A stretch of 64,000 nt of DNA from Hoplostethus atlanticus (taxonomy: Eukaryota > Chordata > Actinopteri > Trachichthyiformes > Trachichthyidae). Numbering within the stretch: the stretch's first letter is position 1; every line of letters starts with the position of its first letter. The notes under the pieces were generated by a model. It was given only the letters and a program-made list of their open reading frames with translations. It was not told the DNA's origin and did no database searches. This document shows positions 12,301 through 25,200 of the stretch, in pieces. Both the position numbers and the translations under genes were made by a program. Location: the NCBI GenBank assembly GCA_034670405.1, contig JAXDDX010000002.1, forward strand, positions 9,424,501 through 9,488,500, in the 5' to 3' direction.

Positions 12301-15300
12301 CATGCAGATCATCAATCATTTCTCGATCCCCTTCAAAGTGTTTGAAGGATCAACATGTCTGGGCACAGCTCTCTCTACTGAGGAGTTTTGCGTGCCTCTG
12401 GACTCATATAGGTGAGGAAAACACACACAAACACCCACATGCACACACACATTCTTGGTTTCCCTCTTTCGCGCTCGCTCTCACTCACACTCTCTCTTTC
12501 CCTTTCTCTCCTTCACCTCCGTCCACTCTCTGCTCTCTGTTTCCCCCTGCAGGTCTGAGCTGTGCCTGCGGCCAGTAACAGAGGAAGACACTGATGATCA
12601 GGGCGAACAGTTTGAGTGCTCTGAGGGCTTCAGCTACGAAGACATCAGTAACCAGGAGCCTGGGACGCACCTCCTGCAGACCTGCCGCCGTCGCGGAGAC
12701 CAGGCTGGTGTGCTGATGGTCAACATTGTGCCTTTGAGGGACGCTGTGACGTCCAAACACACCGGAGGTGTCGGGGAGAACTTCGACGAGCCCTACGTCA
12801 TTCATCTGTGGCCTTCCATCGTGCTACGCAATCTGCTGCCTTACCCCATCACCTACAAACTAAAAGTATGAGTACCTACAAACTTTTTGTCCTTTGTTTG
12901 TCGTATTGTCTTCCTCCTTGTTAGCCTGGTTGTTTTTGTTTTTCTCCTTATCTTGTTCTTATTCTACTCCTCCTACTCTCTCCTTCTACTGTTAAGTGCC
13001 TTGGGTACCTTGAAAGGCGCTATAAAAATGAAAGCTATTATTAGTATTAACATACAAATAGACATTGTACATGCTGTAGATGCTGTAGTATCATGTCTCA
13101 CAAGAAACTGAAAACAAAGTGAGAAAAACAGCTGGGTTTTAACTTGACCTTCTCAATGTCACCATTGTGCTTGCCCTGCATAAATCTGATAGCTCAGATT
13201 CATTGTTTGACTCATTGTCCCTCTGCCTGCTGGCCAACAGGACAGTGGAGACTCTGCCCCTGAGGCCACGCTGAAGCCAGGCCACTCTGCTCAGCTTCAC
13301 GCTGCGGTCATCAACCAGTCAAGTCTCGCGCTCCGCCTCCTTGACTACTTTGCACAGGATTGGTCTGCCAATTACAGGTCTGCCTTCCATCTCATTCATC
13401 ATTACTATAGTTACTTGTTATTGTTGCTTTGCTAGCCGTGTTTTTTATGAATTATGTGTTAATATTTCTATACATTTGATTGATTTGTCCTTACATTTAC
13501 ATTTAACACTTTCACACTTTCACAACACATTCAGCTGACCCTCTTATCTAGAGTGACTTAAAAGGAGTGCAACAGTAGAATGAGCTAATAATCCTAGATC
13601 ACCAAAATTACAAGCAACCAATAATAAGGAATGCAAGGGTTGGAGCCATGGGAGAAAGACATAGAGGTGAGAGGTAAAGGTTTTTTAAGAGCCATTGGAG
13701 TGAGAAGAGGAGAGGGGATACGATGGTGGGTGGAGGGTGATGTGTGGTGATGTTTTTAGCCTACAGCAGAAGATGGGGAAAATGTTTATCCTCACTCTCC
13801 TCATCCTCACTACAAAAATATCCATGAAAATCACCTTTCTTTGTTGCCCTCTACAATTAAATTTCTCCTTGGGTATAAATAAAGTATCTTATCCTATCAT
13901 ACAGTCTCTGCAGTGACCAGGAAGAGATCACCTTCATCGTGTTCCAGTCTCTTCGAGAGGAGGAAGAAGACGACGGGGAGTGTGAGGACATGGAGAGGAA
14001 GAGGGCCGAGTTGGATATAGCAGTACATGTTAAATACGACCCGGGACAGACAGTGGTTGCTATCCATTCACCTTATTGGATGGTGAATAAGACAGGCAGA
14101 TTGCTGCAGTACAAGGCTGATGATATCCACCGTAAACACCCCCTGAACTATGAGATGCCACTCCTCTTCTCCTTCAAGCCTCATAACTTCCTGCAAAACA
14201 ACAAGGTAAGTTACAGGAAAGTTTAACACAAATGTTAAAAGTGACATCAGAGCTAATAATAGGGGCAGGCGTTGGTCCTTGACGGTTCAGGAACACATAT
14301 GAGCACTTGAGAACAGAAAACTACAAATGTACCAAAGTGAAATATGGCTTGAAGTCAACTTTGTGTGTCAATTTTATGTGTCTTCAGTTATATATAGCGA
14401 TACTAAAGTGTGCATACACATTTGATAGACAATTCCACAGTTCCCTCTCCCTAACCCCTCTCTGTTGTATCTTAACATATATCTCTTTGTATTATATATT
14501 TGAGCTGTGATTGCATTCTCTTCATCCTTCAGGTGCGTCTGATGATCTCAGACAGCGACCTATCAGACGATTTTTCCCTGGATACCGTTGGTAGCTATGG
14601 AGATGTGAAATGTAAAGGCAGATACAAAGATTACCTGGTAAGATTTTGCCAAGGACGCCAAACTTTCAGACTTAAAACCAACATGTGTTTTATTAAAAGA
14701 CCCAGATTTATGGGATTATTTAATTGACTTTAGTAAGTAAGTAAGCCAGCTTTTGGAAATGAAGAAGTAATAATCCCTAGCAATCAGTGTAATTCTGACA
14801 ACATGGTGTGTTTGATTTGTGTCAGTACTATTGGCCGAGGAGCTATTCCAGCAGTGTAACAACCTATGGAGCAGTACACTCAGTTGATTTCTTGATTAAT
14901 ATGTTTTGAATTTATGTGATATCTGTCTGACATCAGGTTGGTGTGAAGATCGATGCCAGTAGTTTCAGTCTGACCCGCATCGTGACCTTCGTGCCGTTCT
15001 ATCTGCTGGTCAACACAACCAAGCACATCATCTGGATAAGTGAGGAGGGACAGGAGAACTGGACCCAGGCTCAGCCAGAACAGGTCAGAACCAAGTCTAG
15101 GAAGTTCAGAATCAGTCCAACATTGTTTGCATCAGTGTTTGCCCTGCAAAAAAAAAAATTTGGGGGGGGGGGAAACGGTGGTTTTCACTGGCAATAAATT
15201 CTACTGGATTTTGATCGTGTTCACTAATTGTGTTTAATTAACTGTGATTATGTTCCCATGTATGTTTCAAGTTCTTAGCAAAGACCAAAATAATAGCCTT

Positions 15301-18300
15301 ACTGAGGACTGTTTTTTTCTGAATGATATATAACATTTTGAAATAAAACCTTTACTGTATTTGATGTTACTCCATGTTTAGTCAGCCATTCCATTCTGGC
15401 CTGAGAAAGACACCAAGAAGCTAAAGATCAAAGTGGAAGGCTGTGAATCACCTCCTCGGACTGTTGACTTCACACGGCCGGAAAACTGCTTATTGCTGCA
15501 TCTGGACAACACTGTGAGTGGAAGAGTACCATCCTACGTGTTGATTTCTAAAATGAAATAAAATTAAAAAAAATAGGCCGTAATTTCATCTACGGATAGT
15601 AAGCCAAAACATGTTTAGTCACGTCTAGTCTGTTCTTCTACTGTTTTTGTTGATACGTTTATAATGAGAGTGATAGTGTGACTCACTGAGCCTACTCACC
15701 TTAGGTCCCAAGCTAACCACATTTAAAAACCTGAATATAGTCACATGTAAAGTCGATGTGTATAGTGTTATTGATGTCTGTTTTCTAGCTGGGCGGGATC
15801 ACCGTAAACGTGAACCTATCAGAGCACTCGGCTGTAATCCGTTTCTCAGACTACCATGATGGCGCTGCCCCCTTCCTCATCATCAACCACACCAAAGACC
15901 AGGTTCTACAATTCTACCAAAGGTGAGACAACTGAAGGAGGGAAATGAGGACAGGAGATTCAATTGAATTAGGTTACTTGTATTGTTTTGTAAGTCACCC
16001 GGTAATTAAGTAGTTATGTCTAGTTGTGTATTCATTCCTGTCCCGAGATATAATACAACTGAAGTGCCTTCAACAAGCTGTTTGCAGGGAATTCTGTTTA
16101 CTTGGCTGCAGATTTGTAGTGAACAATCCATGCTACTTCCTCCAGCTCATCTCGTAACACAGTGCTATTTTAGCTTCAATATTTCTTTCTTTTTCTTCGC
16201 TCTCTTTATTTGTATAGCCCTTAATCACGGTTACAGCCTCAAAGGGTCCACATTATGAAAACAATAGATGACACGACCCCAACTTTCATTTGAAGTGAAA
16301 CATCGTCGTAATATTTAAAATGATTTAAAGGTTTATACAACGCCCACCTCTACAATTTGTCGATGCATGCAATTTTGTTCATGTGAGCAAACATTGGCTT
16401 GCGTTTATGAATAAAATGCCTTGTGAAACCGCACCTTGGTTTGAGGAAACAGGTGAGAGAATAGGGGGACGAGGGGTAGATAGAGAGTGAAAGGGGAAGG
16501 GTAGTCTTGGATGCCCTTTCTCTTTGCTTCACTTTGTTTTAGTGCCTGACTGCCATCAACAGAAAGGTCTGATATAAGTTGTTGTAAGCTGGTGGAAAAA
16601 GCATCCCAATAGTGTTTTATTTCTTCAACTAATAATGTAAAAGGGTTCTCAAAACTCGGCACTGATGGATATTGCTTTGTGGATTTTAGCTAGCCTTTGT
16701 TTGCAGTTGCATCCACATGCGACACAAGGTGTGGCAAAAGGATGGGGGAAATACCAATCAGTTTACCAGCTGCCATGTCTGGAGTGGAAGTTAGAAGATT
16801 GAATTAGAAATCACTATTACCACATGAATGTTCCTGTATGTTGTACTGCAGGAAAGCTGCAGTTCTAGATTTCAACCAGAGGTAAAGAATAGGGAGGAGC
16901 AAGTTTGGAGGGAAAATGCTGAATGCTGAAGAAGGAGCAATCAAGTGAAGTGTAAAATCCTCAAAGTCTAATGTTTTGCCTGCAGTGTGTTATGCTTGTC
17001 CCTGCAGCTTCTGTGTATCTTTTTCATCCTTTTACAGGTTTGCTGCTTACCTTTGTATAGACAAAGATTTGGGTAATTTGGGTAATTTGCCCAAAAACTA
17101 TTGTTTGGTTTGTGAAAGAAATCGTTTATTTCGCTCATTTTGAAAAAAAGTGCATTTTTGTGTAGTGTTGTGTATTTTGAGTATTAATGCTGATTGACAT
17201 TTTTTTTTCTCTTTGCAGCTGCTTTAACGGTATATTTTGTCATGATCTAGAATGCTTGTTTATGTTGATGCCGTTTTGGTTTTTGTTTTTGTTTGTGTTT
17301 TGGGCCATGCAGCGGGCGGAGAAACTCATCCACATGGGTGGCTGATGAGCTGCTCGACCTCTCCTTCTCAGTCGAGGAGGAGGAGGACAGGTAGAAAAAT
17401 AACAAGAGGGGGAACTTCTTTGACACACTGAACACTGTGGGAGAGAGAGAAAGAGGGAGAGAGAGACAGTATGAGGAAGCGGGGGAGAGACTGGAGAGGA
17501 AGAAGACAGAGATAAAAGGCTGTATATTGTACTGCCATACCATAGAAGTGCCAAATGATTTCTGAGAGAGAAGTAGAGTTGCTAGATTTCCCCTCCACTA
17601 AGGAGAATTAAATATAGGGGGAAAAGGTCCTAATGTATTACATACAGTATAGGCTATATAGGCTGTGTATTATAACATAGCAGGGAGCAGAGAAGAAGAC
17701 CAGGTAGAAGAATAAAGTGTAAATGAGTTACACCTTTCATATAAGATAGCATATACTGATTGATGGAGTGTGAGAGAAGAAAGGAAGAGAAGGAGCAGAC
17801 ATAGAGGAGACAACAAAGGAGGGAGAGTGCAGTAAAAGGGCCATGGTACAGTGACTACAAAGTGTCAGCAGAGAGCAGCGCGGGGTCAGATTGATATCCC
17901 AGGTAACCACACCTGTAGGGAGCTCTGATTTGGGTTTGTCTGTGTAATCTGCTCCTCATCCTTACCACAAAGAAATAAAATCATTGGAGTAGAGTAAAAG
18001 GAGCAGGTTGGACCTCTAAACCCTAAACTATGATCCTTTGACCTCCTATCAAGTGTTTCTACATTAAATCAGAAATAGAACTGCTTGTTTTGGCTGCTGC
18101 TGATTGGATTCTGCCGGTGGAATGAATCACGCCTCTGCTTCCTACAGTAGTTCTGTCGAATGGCCAGACTAATTCTCTAATTTCTTTATCTCCATCCATA
18201 GATTATGCCATCTGCCCACTTCCTCTCTTTCTTTATTTCATTTCATTTCACTTCTCAGAGAATGAATCGGAATCCAGATCAGTATTACAATAAACATGCA

Positions 18301-21300
18301 TACTGTAAAACTTCCAATGATGGCCAGGGCCCTTTATTTACCTCAGCAAAGGAGAGGCAGGCTATTATTGGAGACCGGCTTTCTTTTCCCAGCTCCACAG
18401 TACCCAGTATTCTTAAAACTAATAGTAATTTACTGATTTTTTGTAAAGTATTATAGTGCTCAAATTTATACACATGCTTTTTTTGTATTTTTGATGATTT
18501 TAGTCTAAATATTGTATAATTTAGACTCCTTCCTGGTAATTCTACCATAGTTTTTCACTTGGGTTTTATTGGGGACCAGCCTTTATTTATACATGCAACG
18601 ACTGTTGTTAGAGATCAGACCACTTTTTGAGACCTTTTTGAGTCTTTCTTGGAAGTTTTACAGTATTTAACCTTTTCTCTCCCATTAAAGGAGAGGTATT
18701 GGGGACTTATGGGTGTTAAGTCATTGTACTGTCATATACTGTGATGATATCATATGACTGTTTCTGTCTGTTTGTGGGTACTATTGTCTGTGTACTCTGT
18801 GGGATAACAAACGGGTTCTTTGGCTCTCATGGCTGTAGATTCTTGGTGGCTGGGCTCTGGTATATTGTTCTCTATTTCATTGTTACTGTCGTTTCCTGTT
18901 TACTGTCATCTCAAATTAATGGAATATTATTCCTTTGTTTTTAGTGGTAGAAAGTTTATGTTTATGTCACTACCTAATATATATCTATATGCCTGTGTGG
19001 GTGTGTGGTTTGTGCACATGCAGCTCCCAGAAGCAGACCGAGAAGGAGGAGCTGGAGCCAGGTAAAGCTGTGTACTACACCTGGGCTGAACCCACTGGGT
19101 CCCGAGAGCTACGCTGGAAGTGTGGCAGCTACAATGGGACACTGAGGAGCGAGGAGGTACTTTATCTGAGCAAGGATAACACGTTTTTTACATACAAAAA
19201 AGTTGTACTTTTTGTGGTGTTGAGCTTTAGATCAGTGTGTTACATCCATAAGGTATGGGAGTCATTGTATCAGCTAAAAACATTGTGGAGTTTGTTTTCA
19301 TTTACCATAAGCCTCACATTTTTAGTGGGGCCAGTTTTCTAGTGGTGAACCACCGCTGAATAAATGTAGCGCAAAACTGCAGATTTAGTGGTGGTGATGT
19401 GTAATATAGTTAAGGATTGGTAGTGTATCTAGTTCATCTATTATTTTGCCTCTGTTTCAGGACCTAAGAAAATTGTCTGCGTTTCAGGATAATTACACAC
19501 AACAGTAGACACCGTCTTTGTCCTGTGGAGATGTGATGAATCTCACTCACATCTCACTCACTCTCCCAATACAATTTTGTGTGTGTGTGTGTGTGTGTGT
19601 GTGCATTCTTTAGGACCTACGTGTGGATATGAACGATGATGGAAAGCTATTCCTGATTTCCTTCTATGAAGGTAATATACCAGAAAATGTACAAAAGCTC
19701 TTATAAGAAACAAATGATGGTATTTGTTTTAATTCTCTTAACATTTGCTTATTTTAAATGCCTGTTTGTTTTCTTTTACTCTATGTTTGCAACTATGTTT
19801 TAAAACAGGTATCAATAAAGTATCACATTGTTTTTAAATAGTTTGGTTTTACTGTTGATCCAAAGGTCTCCAGCGCGTGGTGCTGTTCACAGAGGAGCGT
19901 TCCGTCTACAAGGTGCTATGTGACAGTGAAAAGGTGCAGCTGGCCGAACAGGAAATTATCCTGTCACTACAGGATGTGGGCGTGTCTTTGGTCAACAACA
20001 GCAGCAGCCAGGAGATTTCCTTCATTGGGATCACAAGGTAGATAAGCATGAATGCACACATATCCATACAAATCAGTGCTACCGGTACATAGTTATTTAT
20101 GGAAACCCACCACAATATCTCAAAGGCCCATTACAAATAGATTCCCCAAACTGACACACTAACATATAGTGCATTGCACACAAACAATCCTCACCATGGT
20201 CACTCAAACATAATCTGTAACAGTCCCCAACTCTAAGCATGCACTGACACAAACAATTAGACAGACAATACGACACTTTGGCAAACCATTAAATTACAGC
20301 TCCGTCATTTCTGCAATAACAATTAATTATATAATAAAAAAAAATATAATTCCATAATAAGATATAGAGAAATTGAAGGTTTATTTTCCTCAAGGTGTAA
20401 TCTTAACAAAAGTAAATATTCAGTCAAGGTCAGGTGAATGATCAGCCTCTTGTGTCAAACTTACATTTTATTACGGTGAAATTACGGTGAAATGACACAG
20501 TACTTTCACAGCAATAAGAGAATTATGGCCATTTCTGGTTAGTCCTGTAGCTAAACATCATATGTAATGAATTTGTACACTACATTTGTTTTTTCCTTTC
20601 TCTGTATAGTTCTGATGTGGTGTGGGAGTCGAAGCCTAAAAAGAGGTCTCGGTGGAAGCCTCTCAGCAGTAAAGAAGCTGAGATGCTGGAGAACCGCTTC
20701 AAAAAGTACATAGACTCTGGGCCCATAGACCATGCCATAGTGGACCTGGGCAACAACTTCCAGGTTAGAGTTCAAATATACTGGCCTTTTCTTTCACTCA
20801 AATTCACGGCTCGCATTTGCAACTTTTTTGTGTTCCCCATTTTCCTGCTAAGACGTTGCAGTTTAAAAAAGCATAACATTTTGACAAGTATCTCCTGAAT
20901 TCACAAACCAATATGGGGCCAATGTAAAACTTAACCGTAGCAACCCATTTCAACATATCATGGCTCTGTAATTCATGCTTTTGCCATATGAACAGTTTTA
21001 TCAAAAACAATGTCCAGATATTTATCAGGAGTTCATTTTCTATTGTAGATCAGGTGATTAGTGGAATATTGCGATATTTGTGTTTGTCCCCTAGGTGTCC
21101 TTGACTCCCAATGGCATGGATATGCGAATACTACAACCGTATGACGCTCCTCTCAGGAGGAACTTCCTGCCTGCAGTGAAGGTGGAGTACAACGTCTCGC
21201 CACGGCAGAGCGCCTACCGTGTCCAAATCAACCGCATACAGGTGAAAAGAACACAATAGAGTAGATTGGAATAGAAAACAATATTTTCCTGTCAGAGGTG

Positions 21301-22225
21301 AAAATGGATCATGACAATGGACAATATTTCCCCCTTCTAGCACAGTATCAACCGTGTCGTCCAAAGTCGTCCAAAGTTCCCTCCCTCAGAACTTGTCCTT
21401 TAATGCACCTTGGGTCCTGAGAGTGATAGAGAAACAAATTCTTAAAATGTTTTATATTTGCGCTGATAGCCTTAATTATTAATCTTTTTTCCCCTGCAGA
21501 TCCAGAATCAGCTGCCAGGAGCCATCTTCCCCTACGTCTTCTACCCTGTAAAACTGCCTAAGTCCGTCACCATGGACTCAGGTCAGTCTATCTGCCTCTT
21601 TTATGCTGTTTAGATTAGCATGTGCTCTTCATATGCAGTGCTTCGATCTGTAATATCATTTTATTTCCCTTTTTCTTGCAGAACCTAAACCCCTAACAGA
21701 TATCAGCATTGTTACCAGAACAGCAGGACACTCTGATATATCTCGTATCAAGTAATTATTTTTCCACTCTTCCCTTCTCTCTCTCTCCTTGTTTGCCTTC
21801 AGACTTTTCTCTCTCTTCTCTTTCTTTCTGTTGTAAGCGTCTTTGTCACATGGTAATGATTCTATTATGTTTTCTATCCTTAGTCAAGAGTGAATTCTTA
21901 AGTCTGATTTGCAGGCGTCCATGTTTCATACAACGGGACACCTCCATCTGCTCCCTGTAATCCCACTGGTCTCAACACTATTCTAAATTGATAAGCTAGC
22001 AAGAGTTATTTCATTTCAGCCACATGCTGGTATATAACTGCTGGAATAAGTGTCTTTTCCAAGTTTGCTCCAAAACGGCTGTTGGTTTGTCTGTCCACCT
22101 CAGGTACTTCAAAGTGCTGATTCAAGAGATGGATCTGAAACTAGACCTGGGCTTCCTCTATGCCATCCTGGACCTGTTAACCCCAGAGAATGCCAGCACC
22201 ATGAGTTCAGAACAGGAGGTCAGTC

Positions 22226-22256
<31 letters not shown>

Positions 22257-25200
22257 GGGAGTAGACACAGTTATACTCCCTGCGTTACAATGTATAGGTT
22301 ATTTATGAGGTTATATGACAAAAAGGCTTTTTAACTGCACATCACATATTTTTGTAAATGTTCTCTCATTCCATATATTTGTCATTTATTCATATTTTAT
22401 TTTCTCCTGTTGGTATTAGTTAATGCACACCTGTGTGCCTGTGTTATTCCTCTAGGTGGAACTGTTTGAGAAGGACATAGAGTATTTGATGACAGAACTA
22501 AACCATGTCTCTGCTGCCGACACCTCTCCTATCAGTCTCTATGAGTACTTCCACATTTCTCCCATCAAGGTATGTATACATGTGTGTGGGCATGTGCAGG
22601 AATCAAAGAAAATCAAAATATATATAGGCAAGACCCTGCTATACAGTTGACAGTAGTGGTTGCAATACTTTCACTGTATTTCCAGCTGCACCTGAGTTTG
22701 TCTCTGAGTACGGGAGGGGACGACGGCTTGAAGGAGAAGAGAGATACAGAACTCATTCCCGTCCAGTCCCTCAACCTGCTGCTGAAGAGTATAGGAGCCA
22801 CACTCACTGATGTGCAGGACGTTGTCTTCAAGTATGGATGCACACAAATGCTTAAATAGACGCTCTAGCATGCACTTAGTCCTCTTTATTGCAGGATAAA
22901 TTCCAACAGTTATTTGTTCACATGCATATCACTGCTACTGATTCTGTCATTTATTTCAGGCTGGCCTTCTTTGAGTTGACCTTCCGGTTTTGCACCACCC
23001 AGCAGCTACAGTGGGAGGTCATCAGACATTACTCCAAGCAGGTAATGTGCACGCACGTACGCCATGCATGTACGGTAACCAATGGTAACCAACACTCTGC
23101 ACTAATGCATTGTGGATCTGTGACGCTCAGCATTTTTCATGTGTTCTCTCAGGCCATCAAGTCTGACTGGACATTCAGTTTTTAAGTTCATTATTCCTTA
23201 ACTTTAATTGAGTTTTTACTTACCGGTGTCATGTATGTATATCACAGGCCATTAAACAGATGTATGTGTTGGTGCTGGGTCTGGATGTACTGGGAAATCC
23301 CTTTGGGCTGATCAGAGGACTGTCTGAGGGAGTGGAGGCCTTCTTCTATGAGCCCTATCAGGTAGGAATACAGTGCAAGTGTTGACTAGCTGGGCATCAC
23401 TTATACCTGCACTGTGCAACTTTCTGTAATTTAATCGTTGGCAGTGAGAGGTAACTGTTTGTATTTTTGAAGACTTCAATGCCCTTAGCTTTCTTTAGCG
23501 ATAGCTGAGGCGCTAGCTCGCTCACTGCTGTTTTGGAGCTGTGTGTGTTCGGCTTGTACAAATAAAATGTATTATTATTATTATTATTATATCTGTTCTC
23601 TGGGGTTTTGTAGGGAGCCATCCAGGGGCCTGAAGAGTTTGTTGAAGGCATGGCTCTTGGGGTGAAGGCTCTGGTCGGGGGAGCTGTAGGTAAGCACTGG
23701 GCTTTGTCAGAATTCATCCTTCTTGTGTAAGCCTTCTTGTTCAACCCGTGTGCCATAAGTTAATGTGGGCAATTAAATTCACACCAATATTAAGAGTTAT
23801 AAAGATTTGTATCTGCCTCCCAGGTGGCATAGCGGGTGCGGCCTCCAGGATCACGGGGGCCATGGCGAAGGGCGTCGCTGCCATAACGATGGACGAGGAA
23901 TACCAGCAGAAGAGACGAGAGGCCATGAACAAACAACCTAGCGGCCTGAGAGAGGGGCTGGCCAGGGGAGGAAAGGGACTGGTGTCTGTACGTAGGATCA
24001 ACAGAGACAGTACAGAGTTGAAGAAGCATAAGAACTAGTAATAACAGTGTATAAGTCAGTTTTCCTGTGGTAGAGGAACAAACAGCCTAGAAACCTAAGA
24101 GAGGCAATGGAGTGTTGCCAGTAACACGCCTTTCACATATGTTTTGATATGTGTTGTGCCGTAGTAGTAGTAGTAGTAGTAGTAGTAAACTACCCTGACA
24201 CTTGGTACACTACTGTAATGAACACATCGCTCCTTTTTGGTAACACTGTCATCTTTTCCTCTCAGGGATTTGTCAGTGGGATCACAGGGATTGTTACCAA
24301 ACCCATAAAAGGTATGTTGAGTCTACGCCCCATAGAGTGATGCCACCCACAGTTTTGTCAGTTCTCTGATCTTTTTGGTATTTGGAAGTTAACAATAGAT
24401 GCACAATACTGTCAATATTTTGAATAGGATAGAGTAAGTCTTTCACTAGAGGGTGACTATATCATTTTATTTTCAGCTGAATAAGTCCTGTTAGAGCATT
24501 AAATGAGAACAACTGGGCCTAGACCCACAGAGGTGCTTTTTCAAGAGATCTTCATATCTTTTTTAAGATATGTGATGATGTGTGTTTATTCTGCAGGTGC
24601 CCAGAAGGAAGGTGCAGCTGGCTTCTTTAAGGGTGTAGGGAAGGGTCTGGTCGGTGCAGTAGCCAGACCTACAGGAGGCATTATTGACATGGCGAGCAGT
24701 ACCTTCCAAGGGATCAAGAGGTGTGTGGGAATGTGTACATGTATTTTCATTGTGTGTGTGTGTGTTTCTGTGTGTGCGTGTACATCTGCATGTGAGTGAT
24801 TGTGTATGTTAACGTACTGTGTGCACACATTTTCAGTAAATTTCAATGCATGTAGGGTATATTTCAATTTTGTGTGTGTGTATACAGTATGGGTGTGCAG
24901 TAAACAGCCATGTCCTATAATGTGTTTGTATGTCTCGTCCCATTATCAGGGCAGCAGAGACTTCACAGGATATTCAATCTCTGCGTCCTCCACGCTTCAT
25001 CCACGAGGACGGCGTCATACGACCATATAAGGAGAGGGAGGGCATCGGCAGTCAGATGCTCCAGGTAGGGCAAATATCTCTCCAAAGTTGCACCATCACC
25101 CTGGCTTCTACTAGTAAGTTGCAGCTCCTAGTTGCTTGAAACTCCTGTTTAGGCCTTTAAAGACATTTTGACAACAAGTTAGACTGATTGGCCATCAGAT

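Larger units (their letters stand above)
15923..19023 (+). other. Long vps13a intron
   Basis: At 3.1 kb it is the longest intron of vps13a in the window. It contains the minus-strand LINE tail at 16200-16255 and the candidate cassette exon at 17313-17390. A GA-rich stretch lies at 17430-17480. I see no other gene. Confidence 0.7.

Noticed and set aside
19461..19510. Possible extra vps13a exon: TTTCAG followed by GACCTA, the same first six bases as the true exon at 19614
   Set aside because: The frame reads DLRKLSAF, then stops soon after with no GT donor, and the similarity does not go past two codons.
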